Shown: positions 1-6,304 of the stretch, piece after piece
How the letters are laid out: each line of letters opens with the position of its first letter
Numbering within the stretch: the first letter of the stretch is position 1
Assembly (NCBI GenBank): GCA_009922405.1
Contig: RFVZ01000149.1
Coordinates: 1 to 6,305, forward strand
Direction: 5' to 3'
Source: Betaproteobacteria bacterium
Lineage (GTDB): Bacteria; Pseudomonadota; Gammaproteobacteria; Burkholderiales; Burkholderiaceae_E
Length of the DNA: 6,305 nucleotides
Made by a program: the position numbers and the translations under genes
Notes under the pieces: model-generated
The model's input: the letters and a program-made list of their open reading frames with translations, nothing else
The model's database searches: none
Told to the model about the DNA's origin: nothing

Positions 1-2238
1 CCCGGACCCCGCAAAATGGGCAATGCCCCACCAACAAGCCAGGGCCAATCCGAACACCGCGCCGCTATGAATGATGGCGCGGAGCAGCTGTTTCGATTCA
101 ATCAGCGCAGCACCAACCGGTCGCGGGGGCCTCGACATCGCCGCCGTCGATAGCGGAATCGCCTCAAAAACCAGCGCGCAGGCCGGATCGATCACGAGTT
201 CAAGAAATGCAATGTGGGCGGGCAACATGAGGATTGGCCCGCCCACGACCAGTGGTACGAGCGCGAGACCCGCGATCGGCAAATGGACTGCAATCAGATA
301 CCCGGCCACGCGCCGTAAATTGTCGGAAAGACGTCGACCCTCGCGCACCGCGTCAACCAGGGCACCAAAATCATCGTCGGTAAGGATCAAGTCCGACGCC
401 TCACGGGCCACATCGGTCCCGCGCTGCCCCATGGCCACCCCAACATCCGCCGCTTTGAGCGCCGGCGCATCATTGACGCCGTCCCCGGTCATCGCGACCA
501 CCGAACCTTCGGCCCGCAACGCTTGCACGATACGGAGCTTATGCGCCGGATTCGCCCGCGCGATCACCCGCGTTGTTGTCAGTAACTTGGCCAATTCACC
601 TTCATCAAGACAATCGATCGTTGCGCCAATGATCAGTCCATCGGTCAAATCGGTCCCATCGGTCCCATCAACCGTCGGAGCGCGACCAGCACCGGCCAGC
701 AGGCCCGCCTGAGTCGCGATCGCCTGAGCCGTCGCTGGATGATCGCCCGTGATCATGACCACCCGAATCCCAGCCTCCCGACAATCGCTGATCGCCTGCG
801 GCACCCCTGAACGCAGGGGGTCGGCCAAGCCCAGCAAGCCGAGCCAATCGAACGCATAGTCGTGCGCGATCGCCGGGAGCGTGGGCCCCGCACCCAATTC
901 ACCGTCATGCGTGCTGGTAGCTCGCGCCACAGCCAGGACCCGCAATCCGTCGGCCGCCATCGCCATGACCTCGGACTCGACCCCGGCAAGGTCGGTGCCA
1001 CTCAGATGGCAAAGTTGAGCGATCGCTTCCGGCGCACCCTTGGCCGCAATCAGGCGGGAACCCGTCTTCGGATCTTGCCAAACCTGAGACATCGCCAGCA
1101 AGCCGGGTGCAAGAGGGTAGGCATGCAGCAGACTCCAGCCGAGCTGATCCTGCGAATGCGGCAATGCCCTGATTGCCCGCTCCATGGGATCGAATGGGTC
1201 GATCTGGGTCGCGAGCACCGCGTGAGTGATCAGACACTGGGTTTGCTCAGGTGAGGGCCCAGCGGGGGAGAGCCGCGCCACCGACATTCGATTTTCTGTC
1301 AAGGTGCCCGTCTTGTCGACGCAGAGCACGCCAACTGAACCCAAGGTCTCAACGGCTGAAAGCCGCCGCACCAATACCCTGCGCCGGGACAGATGCAGCG
1401 CCGCGAGCGCCATAAACACCGTCAGTACCAGGGGTAATTCCTGGGGCAAAAGCGCCATTGCAAGCGCAAGCCCACCGAGCAATCCGCCGATCAGGTCATC
1501 GCGCAATAGCATCCACGCAAGGCTTGTGAGCGTGCATAAAATTCCGACAAGGATGGCGATCCGGGTCACCCAGGAGGCCGTGATCTGTTGGAGTGGACTT
1601 TTGGCCACCTCCAAACTCGCCAATCCGAGCCCAATCTGGCCGATGGCTGTGCGCGCACCGGTCGCGGTGACACGCATTCGGGCCTGCCCACTGACCACAA
1701 GCGTGCCACCCGAAACCCCAGCACCAGCGGCTTTCGAGATGGCGACCGATTCGCCGGTCAAGGAAGATTCGTCGACCGTGAGTCCGGCCCTGAGTTCGGC
1801 CATGTCGATCAGGGTCCCGTCGGCTGGAATACGGTCACCCTCCCCCAAAACGATCAGATCGCCCACAACCAGTTGTGTGCCTGGGATCCGGACCGGTGGG
1901 TCATTCTTCTGCCCATCGCTTCGAACAACGCGTGCATGGGGCGCAGCCAGATCGCTGAGCGCCTCAAGGGCCCTTTCGGCTCGACGGTTCTGAACCACCG
2001 TCAACACAATCACGATCAGTGCAAAGCCGAGCAACAAGCTGGCTTCCGCAGAGTCCCCCAGAACCAGGTAGGCGGTACCGCACAAAAGCAGCAGAACGAG
2101 CATCGGCTCGCGAAGAATCTCGCCAAAAAGGGCCCACCACGACCTTCCGATCAGTTTCGGAAGCGCGTTGGACCCGTTCTTTTGGAGGGCGGCTTCCGCT
2201 TGTTGCTGGGTCAGACCGAGGGGATCTGGCACCTGCAC
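1..2238 (-). CDS. Cation-translocating P-type ATPase, type II-like (3' end cut by window)
   Basis: ATP-driven inner-membrane cation pump; 746 residues are visible and the C-terminal helices lie beyond position 1. Order seen: N-terminal cation-ATPase domain (GLT at 8-10, NALP at 24-27), M1-M2 (about 40-62 and 65-83), actuator loop with TGES at 161-164, M3-M4 (227-275), phosphorylation motif DKTGTLT with Asp308, nucleotide-binding KGAPE at 400-404, hinge MITGDHPATA at 495-504, TGDGVNDAP at 584-592, M5 (647-666), M6 with ELVIDP at 680-685, and M7 from about 722. All catalytic motifs are intact, so it should be active. The M4 motif is PQELP (265-269) rather than PEGLP or PEELP, and M5 lacks recognisable SERCA ion ligands, so the ion (Ca, Mg, Mn, Na or H) cannot be assigned. 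A TGA lies immediately upstream of GTG at 2238, so translation starts there or at the GTG at 2232; no good Shine-Dalgarno is visible. It begins 16 bp after ubiJ and may be co-transcribed with it. Confidence 0.95.
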   Translation of the reverse strand, partial: MQVPDPLGLTQQQAEAALQKNGSNALPKLIGRSWWALFGEILREPMLVLLLLCGTAYLVLGDSAEASLLLGFALIVIVLTVVQNRRAERALEALSDLAAPHARVVRSDGQKNDPPVRIPGTQLVVGDLIVLGEGDRIPADGTLIDMAELRAGLTVDESSLTGESVAISKAAGAGVSGGTLVVSGQARMRVTATGARTAIGQIGLGLASLEVAKSPLQQITASWVTRIAILVGILCTLTSLAWMLLRDDLIGGLLGGLALAMALLPQELPLVLTVFMALAALHLSRRRVLVRRLSAVETLGSVGVLCVDKTGTLTENRMSVARLSPAGPSPEQTQCLITHAVLATQIDPFDPMERAIRALPHSQDQLGWSLLHAYPLAPGLLAMSQVWQDPKTGSRLIAAKGAPEAIAQLCHLSGTDLAGVESEVMAMAADGLRVLAVARATSTHDGELGAGPTLPAIAHDYAFDWLGLLGLADPLRSGVPQAISDCREAGIRVVMITGDHPATAQAIATQAGLLAGAGRAPTVDGTDGTDLTDGLIIGATIDCLDEGELAKLLTTTRVIARANPAHKLRIVQALRAEGSVVAMTGDGVNDAPALKAADVGVAMGQRGTDVAREASDLILTDDDFGALVDAVREGRRLSDNLRRVAGYLIAVHLPIAGLALVPLVVGGPILMLPAHIAFLELVIDPACALVFEAIPLSTAAMSRPPRPVGAALIESKQLLRAIIHSGAVFGLALACWWGIAHFAGSG
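634..669 (-). repeat. In-frame 9-bp tandem repeat inside the ATPase gene
   Basis: Four consecutive 9-bp units lie at 634-642, 643-651, 652-660 and 661-669. The last two are identical (ggtcccatc on the + strand) and the first two are diverged. On the coding strand they read DGT-DGT-DLT-DGL, residues 524-535, an acidic Asp/Gly/Thr loop between the hinge motif and the TGDGVNDAP motif in the P domain. The unit is a multiple of three, so copy change would keep the frame. It probably arose by slippage. Confidence 0.7.
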
Positions 2239-2254
2239 TCAGCGCTGGGCCGTA

Positions 2255-2959
2255 CTAGTACTCCGACGACATGTGGAGGCGATCCGAGCGATCCAGGCGC
2301 TCCACTCGCTTGGCAAGACGCTCGACGTCATCGCGCAATCGCCGAAGGTCGTCCCGAAAGGACTCAAGAGCTGGGCGACCGACCAGCGAACCGTCATCAT
2401 GAATCAGCCATTGGAGAGTCGTAGTCTTTGCACGATCCATCAGATCGCGGCCACCCGCCGCGGCGGAACGCACAGTTTCGCCGACGCGATGCGCGGCCAA
2501 ATCCCCAATGACACGCGACAGGTCTTCCTCCACATCCCAACGCAACTGCCGCGCGAGCCCTGCGATCGCAGTCGCCAATGCGGCATCGCCCTCGATCCGG
2601 ACGCGACGCATGGCACCTGCGCTACCGTCACGCAGAAAATCCAGAGCGAGGTTTGGCGAGAGTTCAATCTTCAGAGTGACACGAGGTGGCTCGGTCGCCC
2701 CTGGGCTGAGGCGGCCATCTTCAAGAATCGTAAAGTCGGTGGCCAAGCGGTCAAAGAGTTGGCCGCTCGCAGCCGCCGCACCGGTCACAGCGGTCGCACC
2801 AGCTCCGCCGGCCATCTGAGTTGGCGCGCTCGGGGCGATCCGAAAAACGGCCCCGTGGTACTCGGCGAAAGCGGCTCGTGCAGACGGCTGTTGTTCCAGC
2901 AAATGGTTGATGGCTGTAGCCACGACCCCGGCTCCCCAGGGCTTGAACGGCGTGTTCAT
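2255..2959 (-). CDS. ubiJ: Ubiquinone biosynthesis accessory factor UbiJ (SCP2 domain)
   Basis: Cytosolic or membrane-associated lipid-binding accessory protein of aerobic ubiquinone synthesis. In E. coli UbiJ pairs with UbiK and helps organise the Ubi enzyme complex around its hydrophobic intermediates. The 234-residue product begins MNTPFKP, close to the E. coli UbiJ start MPFKP, and has an SCP2-like region at about 10-130 (LKIELSP at 96-102, VRIEGDAAL at 120-128). A charged C-terminal coiled coil (about 200-223, RDDLRRLRDDVERLAKRV) matches the UbiJ tail. The ATG at 2959 overlaps the TGA of the upstream Tim44-like gene as ATGA, indicating translational coupling. An in-frame ATG at 2989 exists but would add ten residues inside the Tim44-like gene and is less likely. 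Residues 45-68 are an Ala/Gly-rich stretch absent from E. coli UbiJ. ubiB, a frequent downstream neighbour, is not present. Confidence 0.88.
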   Translation of the reverse strand: MNTPFKPWGAGVVATAINHLLEQQPSARAAFAEYHGAVFRIAPSAPTQMAGGAGATAVTGAAAASGQLFDRLATDFTILEDGRLSPGATEPPRVTLKIELSPNLALDFLRDGSAGAMRRVRIEGDAALATAIAGLARQLRWDVEEDLSRVIGDLAAHRVGETVRSAAAGGRDLMDRAKTTTLQWLIHDDGSLVGRPALESFRDDLRRLRDDVERLAKRVERLDRSDRLHMSSEY

Positions 2960-3942
2960 CCGGGATTCTGGATTCCGACGAGTAGCCATCCTGCGCTGCC
3001 ATCGCGGGGCTTGGCGAGATGCCAGAGCTCATTCAGACGAACTGGCTCAGCTCGTGGAGCCTCGCGGACGAGTCCATGGAAGCGAATCGTAGCCGTGTAT
3101 TCATCGACGTCGGTCTGCACCTCGACCAGCTCCGTCTCGAGCCCAATGACCTCGGTCACGTTGATGACACCATGGCGCTCATCAATCTGTCGGCGGAGTT
3201 CATCGAACACCTCGGTGCTCGCGACCTCGCGCAGCGTGTCCAGATCGGCGTGGTCGAACGCGGCCTGCAGGCGGATAAATTGTTCGCGGGCCTGAGCGAT
3301 GAACGCAGGGGCGTCAAAGCCAGGCGGCCACTTTGGCGCAGGCCCGGATGCAAGCTCCGGGGCGAGTTGAGGCGCCAGAGCGGGCATCGTCGGCTCAAAC
3401 CGAGAACGATCGGTCGTAGATCGATTGAAATTGGAGTGGGCCGGTATTTGGCCCCCCTGGCGGCGGCGCAAAAAGGCCGTCACCAAGGCGAGGACCAACA
3501 GACCAACCAGAGCAATCCCAAGCACGCTGGCAAGCTCTGACGAGACCCCCATCCAGGACGCCAATGCGGCAATCCCCAGGCCGACCGCAGCGGCGCCAAG
3601 CATGCGCTTCCAGGGGGAAGCAGGAGCGACGTTAGGCGCAGGCGCTCCAGGGCGGTTCAGTCCGGCAGGATTCGAAGCATTTGCTGGAGATCCGGGCGAA
3701 CCGGGCGCTCCCGCAGGTGCGGTCGGGTTGGCCGCACCCGGCGGCGTAGCGCTGCGCTGTGCACCCGCCGAACCCGCCGAACCCGCTGCACCAGCGCCCG
3801 CCGGACTTCCAGGCGTGTGCATTTGCCGACCGAAGGAGCCCCCACCGCCAAGCCGCTTGGCGTCTACTGGCCCAGCGACTGATGCAATTGCGAGAATCAC
3901 TCCCGATAAAACCACGTTCTTGAACTTCAACGCACCGAGCAT
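2956..3942 (-). CDS. Tim44-like domain membrane protein
   Basis: Function is unknown; the 328-residue protein has the layout of bacterial Tim44-like proteins. Residues 1-28 form a signal-like segment ending in VDA, followed by KRLGGGGSFGRQ (29-40), a motif usual just after the signal in this family. Residues 41-110 are a low-complexity Ala/Gly/Pro/Ser linker. Two hydrophobic segments follow (about 114-131 and 137-157, the second ended by Arg-Arg-Arg), then a second linker and the Tim44-like C-terminal domain (about 209-328, ending LWHLAKP...GWLLVGIQ). Tim44 domains share a fold with the mitochondrial import motor subunit and ribosomal protein mL45 and are thought to bind membranes or polypeptides; whether that holds here is inference. 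The start has a strong Shine-Dalgarno. It lies between ubiE and ubiJ and its stop overlaps the ubiJ start by 4 bp, so a role linked to the Ubi proteins is plausible but unproven. Confidence 0.88.
   Translation of the reverse strand: MLGALKFKNVVLSGVILAIASVAGPVDAKRLGGGGSFGRQMHTPGSPAGAGAAGSAGSAGAQRSATPPGAANPTAPAGAPGSPGSPANASNPAGLNRPGAPAPNVAPASPWKRMLGAAAVGLGIAALASWMGVSSELASVLGIALVGLLVLALVTAFLRRRQGGQIPAHSNFNRSTTDRSRFEPTMPALAPQLAPELASGPAPKWPPGFDAPAFIAQAREQFIRLQAAFDHADLDTLREVASTEVFDELRRQIDERHGVINVTEVIGLETELVEVQTDVDEYTATIRFHGLVREAPRAEPVRLNELWHLAKPRDGSAGWLLVGIQNPG
3763..3789 (-). repeat. In-frame 9-bp tandem repeat in the Tim44-like linker
   Basis: Two identical units (acccgccga on the + strand, 3763-3771 and 3772-3780) and a diverged third (3781-3789) encode Ala/Ser-Ala-Gly triplets, residues 52-60, in the low-complexity linker. 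A related Gly-Ser-Pro repeat follows at residues 81-86. The linker probably tolerates length change by slippage. Confidence 0.65.
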
Positions 3943-3948
3943 GAAAAA

Positions 3949-3954
3949 CTCCCC
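3949..3954 (-). promoter_or_regulatory. Shine-Dalgarno of the Tim44-like gene
   Basis: On the minus strand GGGGAG is followed by TTTTTC and then the ATG at 3942. This is the clearest ribosome binding site in the window. It fixes the Tim44-like start, in keeping with a gene that begins after a 100 bp gap and cannot rely on coupling. Confidence 0.75.
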
Positions 3955-3989
3955 AGAATTCGGATCTACTGAACCAATCGGATCACGGT

Positions 3990-4023
3990 GACCCGACTAT
4001 TTCGACCCGACGATTGTGACCCA
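3990..4023. repeat. Phased 14-bp direct repeats in the ubiE to Tim44-like gap
   Basis: GACCCGAC occurs at 3990-3997 and exactly 14 bp on at 4004-4011; a third, partial copy (GACCCAC) starts another 14 bp on at 4018. They lie in the only sizeable intergenic gap (3943-4042). The gap also has a 7-bp inverted pair, CCAATCG at 3974-3980 and CGATTGG at 4036-4042. No T-run terminator and no convincing -35/-10 pair is seen. The repeats could be an operator or promoter-associated site for the Tim44-like, ubiJ and ATPase genes, but could also be chance. Confidence 0.35.
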
Positions 4024-4042
4024 CTTGAGTCGCAACGATTGG

Positions 4043-4792
4043 CTAAAACCGTACACCTTCGTGCAATGCGGCAATCCCACCGGTGAGGTTGAACCAACGC
4101 ACTTGCTCTAGGCCTGCCGCCTCGAGCATTGCCGCGAGCGTGCTCTGATCGGGATGCATCCGGATCGATTCGGCGAGGTAGCGATAGCTCTTTGCGTCCC
4201 CCGCAATCCGCGCACCCAATCGTGGCAAAACCTGAAACGAATACAGATCGTAGGCGCGCTCCAGCGGCTGCCAGACCCGCGAAAACTCCAGGACTAACAG
4301 GCGCCCACCGGGTCGCAGGACGCGAACCATCTCGGCGAGCGCACGGTCTTTATGTGTCATGTTGCGCAGGCCAAAGGCCACCGTCACGAGATCAAAGTAA
4401 CGGTCGGGAAACGGCAATTGTTCGGCGTCGCATTGAGTCACCGGAATCTGCAGTCCGGCGTCGAATATCCGGTCACGACCACGGGCCAGCATGGCGGGAT
4501 TGATGTCGGTTAACCAAACCTCACCGGTCGCGCCAGCTTTGCGGGCAAATTCTCGGGCCAGATCGCCGGTGCCCCCCGCGATATCGAGTGCCCGTATACC
4601 GGGGCGCACCGCAGCCCGGCCGACCGTAAACGCCTTCCAGGCTCGATGTAAGCCACCTGACATCAGGTCGTTCATCAGGTCATATCGATTCGCAACCGAT
4701 CCAAAAACCTCGGCGACCCGGTCGGCTTTGCTCTCGAGCGGAACCGATTCATAACCAAAATGCGTCGTGCCGCCGCTCGGGTCGTGTTGCAT
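4043..4792 (-). CDS. ubiE: Ubiquinone/menaquinone C-methyltransferase UbiE
   Basis: SAM-dependent C-methyltransferase. It converts 2-methoxy-6-polyprenyl-1,4-benzoquinol to the 5-methyl form in ubiquinone synthesis, and demethylmenaquinol to menaquinol where menaquinone is made. The 249-residue length is normal for the family. The first UbiE/COQ5 signature is complete (YDLMNDLMSGGLHRAW, 37-52), as is the second (RVLRPGGRLLVLEFS, 147-161). SAM-binding motif I is LDIAGGTGD (69-77) with the acidic LTD at 94-96, and AFGLRN lies at 129-134. The protein ends NLTGGIAALHEGVRF, close to the usual UbiE end. Its ATG shares one base with the TGA of the DUF971 gene (TGATG), so translation is probably coupled; the Shine-Dalgarno is weak. 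A 100 bp gap separates it from the next gene downstream. Confidence 0.97.
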   Translation of the reverse strand: MQHDPSGGTTHFGYESVPLESKADRVAEVFGSVANRYDLMNDLMSGGLHRAWKAFTVGRAAVRPGIRALDIAGGTGDLAREFARKAGATGEVWLTDINPAMLARGRDRIFDAGLQIPVTQCDAEQLPFPDRYFDLVTVAFGLRNMTHKDRALAEMVRVLRPGGRLLVLEFSRVWQPLERAYDLYSFQVLPRLGARIAGDAKSYRYLAESIRMHPDQSTLAAMLEAAGLEQVRWFNLTGGIAALHEGVRF

Positions 4793-5277
4793 CAGTTGCG
4801 CTTACGCGAGAGTTCTGCGCCAAAGGTGGGGTTCACAGCAGGGGGCGCAGCCGAAGCAGGTTGCCCACAGCCGCGCGCAGCCGACGCTAACCCATTTGCC
4901 TTAGATGACGCTTCGTCGCGACTTGCGCCTGCAGCGTCGAGCCTGGCAAGGTAATCGGTCCAAAGGGTGTCCTGCTCGCGACCCAGGCGATACAGCAGAT
5001 CCCAGGAAAAAATGCCGCTAACGTGGCCATCCGAAAAAGTCGGCTGGATGGCGTAATGACCGACCTGCTCAATCGCAACAATCGTCACGTCCCGCTTACC
5101 CACCTGCAGCACTTCCTGACCCGGGCCATGTCCCTTCACCTCGGCTGACGGCGAATAGACACGCAGGAATTCCGTCGGCAGGCGAAACACAAATCCGTCG
5201 CCAAACTCGACTTCAAGCACACGCGAAATCTGGTGCAGAACAATTCGGGTTGGAACGAGCATCGGGGTCGAGGACAT
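4792..5277 (-). CDS. DUF971 protein (gamma-butyrobetaine hydroxylase-like N-terminal domain)
   Basis: Small 161-residue protein of unknown function. The domain (about 8-110) is the DUF971 fold, also found at the N-terminus of gamma-butyrobetaine dioxygenases and the C-terminus of HCF101-type Fe-S carrier proteins. Conserved stretches are LPTEFLRVYSPSAEVKGHG (33-51), LQVGKRDVTI (57-66), VGHYAIQPTFSDGH (72-85) and IFSWDLLYRLG (89-99). There is no dioxygenase domain, so it is not a carnitine-synthesis enzyme. Residues 114-161 are a low-complexity Ala/Ser/Gly/Pro tail that looks disordered. The ATG at 5277 was chosen because family similarity begins there and it sits 11 bp after the HIT stop with CAGG just upstream; the open frame extends back to 5478 only by overlapping the HIT gene. 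It is coupled to ubiE by a TGATG overlap, a pairing typical of betaproteobacteria that hints at a quinone or Fe-S role, unproven. Confidence 0.9.
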   Translation of the reverse strand: MSSTPMLVPTRIVLHQISRVLEVEFGDGFVFRLPTEFLRVYSPSAEVKGHGPGQEVLQVGKRDVTIVAIEQVGHYAIQPTFSDGHVSGIFSWDLLYRLGREQDTLWTDYLARLDAAGASRDEASSKANGLASAARGCGQPASAAPPAVNPTFGAELSRKRN

Positions 5278-5288
5278 TGCAGCCTGAA

Positions 5289-5771
5289 TTAGTGGGAATG
5301 GCCGGGAGGGAAATTGTCCGAACGAAGCAGCGCCATTCGCAGGGCCGGTATCCGCAGTGCGGTCGACTGGCGTCGGACAAGCGCCGCGGCAACGCGATCC
5401 GAGGATATCGTTTTTTCGTTTGGAACGGATTCTGGTCGGGTCCAGATCGAACCCGGAAACGTGAGGTCGTCGCGCCACCGCGGCACAATATGAACATGAA
5501 GATGGGGTACCTGGTTACCCAGACTAGCCACATTGACTTTGTCGGGCAACAGGGTGTCCCGAACCACGCGCTCGACCTGGCGCACGGCCGCCATCAGGGC
5601 CTGAGCCTCTGGATCTGACAGGTCCGATAATTCGGCCACATGCTCGTTCCAGATGATGCGCACCAGTCCAGGCCAGTCAGGCTCGTGGGCGAGCACCAAA
5701 CGCCAGGAGGGCGTGCGATGCAATACCTCGCCACCGTCGGTCGTGCAGAGCGAACACGTGGGGTCAGACAC
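5289..5771 (-). CDS. HIT family (histidine triad) nucleotide-binding protein
   Basis: Likely a cytosolic nucleotide hydrolase or transferase acting on AMP-linked substrates (Hint/Fhit-like); the substrate is unknown. The 160-residue product has the triad as HLHVHIVPR at 90-98, with His92 the expected nucleophile and His90 and His94 the partners. GNQVP (85-89), RIIWNEHVAEL (38-48) and PDKVNVASLG (76-85) match the HIT core. CSLC at 6-9 resembles the short N-terminal zinc-like motif of many proteobacterial HIT proteins. The start is GTG at 5771, with a weak GGCGGG upstream, 11 bp after the oxidoreductase stop; this start keeps the CxxC motif. The tail from about residue 115 is basic and somewhat long. 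It is followed 11 bp on by the DUF971 gene. Confidence 0.93.
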   Translation of the reverse strand: MSDPTCSLCTTDGGEVLHRTPSWRLVLAHEPDWPGLVRIIWNEHVAELSDLSDPEAQALMAAVRQVERVVRDTLLPDKVNVASLGNQVPHLHVHIVPRWRDDLTFPGSIWTRPESVPNEKTISSDRVAAALVRRQSTALRIPALRMALLRSDNFPPGHSH

Positions 5772-5782
5772 GTACCCGCCGC

Positions 5783-6304
5783 TCAGACGAGGACCCGCTC
5801 GATACCGCCCGCATTAGCCGCAGCCACATAGTCGGGCATCCATTGTTCGCCCAAGAGGTGCTTGGCCATCTCGACAACGATGTAATCGGCTTGCGCACCG
5901 GTATCTCCCTGAAATCGCGCTAAGCCCTGAAGGCACGATGGGCAGCTCGTCAACACCTTGACCTCACCGGTAAATCCATCGCCGCGCAAACCATCCGCGC
6001 CTTTGCGCATTTCTTCTTCTTTACGGAACCGAACCTGCGTTGAAATATCGGGCCGGGAAACCGCAAGCGTTCCACTTTCGCCACAGCAGCGGTCATTCTT
6101 CTTGATAACACCATTCAACTCAGCGTTCATGAGGGTGTTGACCACCTTCAGCGGTTGATGCTGTTTCATCGGACTATGACAGGGGTCGTGGTACATGTAT
6201 CGGACCCCGGTAGCACCCTCAAGACGCAGTCCCTTCTCCATCAAATACTCATGGATATCGATGATGCGACATCCCGGGAAAATCTTGTCGAATTCATAAC
6301 CAGC
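5783..6304 (-). CDS. FAD-linked / Fe-S oxidoreductase, C-terminal CCG domain (5' end cut by window)
   Basis: Only the last 173 residues are present; the frame stays open to the right edge, so the true start lies outside. The piece is a cysteine-rich CCG domain, as in GlpC, heterodisulfide reductase subunit B and GlcF-like proteins, which binds Fe-S clusters or relays electrons. Visible motifs are FPGC near the edge, HDPCHSP (Cys about 6180), RCCGESGTL about 6080, and TSCPSC about 5940. Spacing is C-X30-CC and CC-X46-CxxC. The end, WMPDYV then GGIERVLV, is like that of the roughly 1300-residue DUF3683-type FAD/FMN oxidoreductases of Burkholderiales, which join an FAD-linked oxidase, ferredoxin-like and CCG domains; that identity is inference, since the FAD part is not in view. 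The substrate would be a 2-hydroxy acid by analogy. It is the first visible gene of the likely operon. Confidence 0.85.
   Translation of the reverse strand, partial: AGYEFDKIFPGCRIIDIHEYLMEKGLRLEGATGVRYMYHDPCHSPMKQHQPLKVVNTLMNAELNGVIKKNDRCCGESGTLAVSRPDISTQVRFRKEEEMRKGADGLRGDGFTGEVKVLTSCPSCLQGLARFQGDTGAQADYIVVEMAKHLLGEQWMPDYVAAANAGGIERVLV

Noticed and set aside
71..712. Open frame of 213 codons on the + strand
   Set aside because: Antisense to the ATPase P domain and M5-M6; low-complexity Ser/Arg/Ala composition and no motif.
1226..1993. Open frame of 255 codons on the + strand
   Set aside because: It is antisense to the ATPase membrane and phosphorylation regions, whose minus-strand frame is continuous with intact motifs. 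No domain is recognisable in the antisense product.
2960..2989. UbiJ start at the upstream in-frame ATG at 2989
   Set aside because: It would add ten residues encoded inside the Tim44-like gene, while the ATG at 2959 gives the ATGA overlap and an N-terminus matching E. coli UbiJ (PFKP).
2168..3295. Open frame of 375 codons on the + strand
   Set aside because: It lies antisense to ubiJ, the ATPase start and the Tim44-like gene, all of which show clear family motifs. The product is Arg/Ser-rich without recognisable domains, as expected for a shadow frame in G+C-rich DNA.
3943..4042. Rho-independent terminator after ubiE
   Set aside because: The 7-bp inverted pair is about 55 bases apart and has no T-run after it; the short TCAC-C-GTGA palindrome is too small. 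No terminator can be supported.
5278..5478. Longer DUF971 protein starting at 5478
   Set aside because: The extra 67 residues overlap the HIT gene, lack family similarity and are Arg/Pro-rich; the ATG at 5277 fits both the family start and the spacing.
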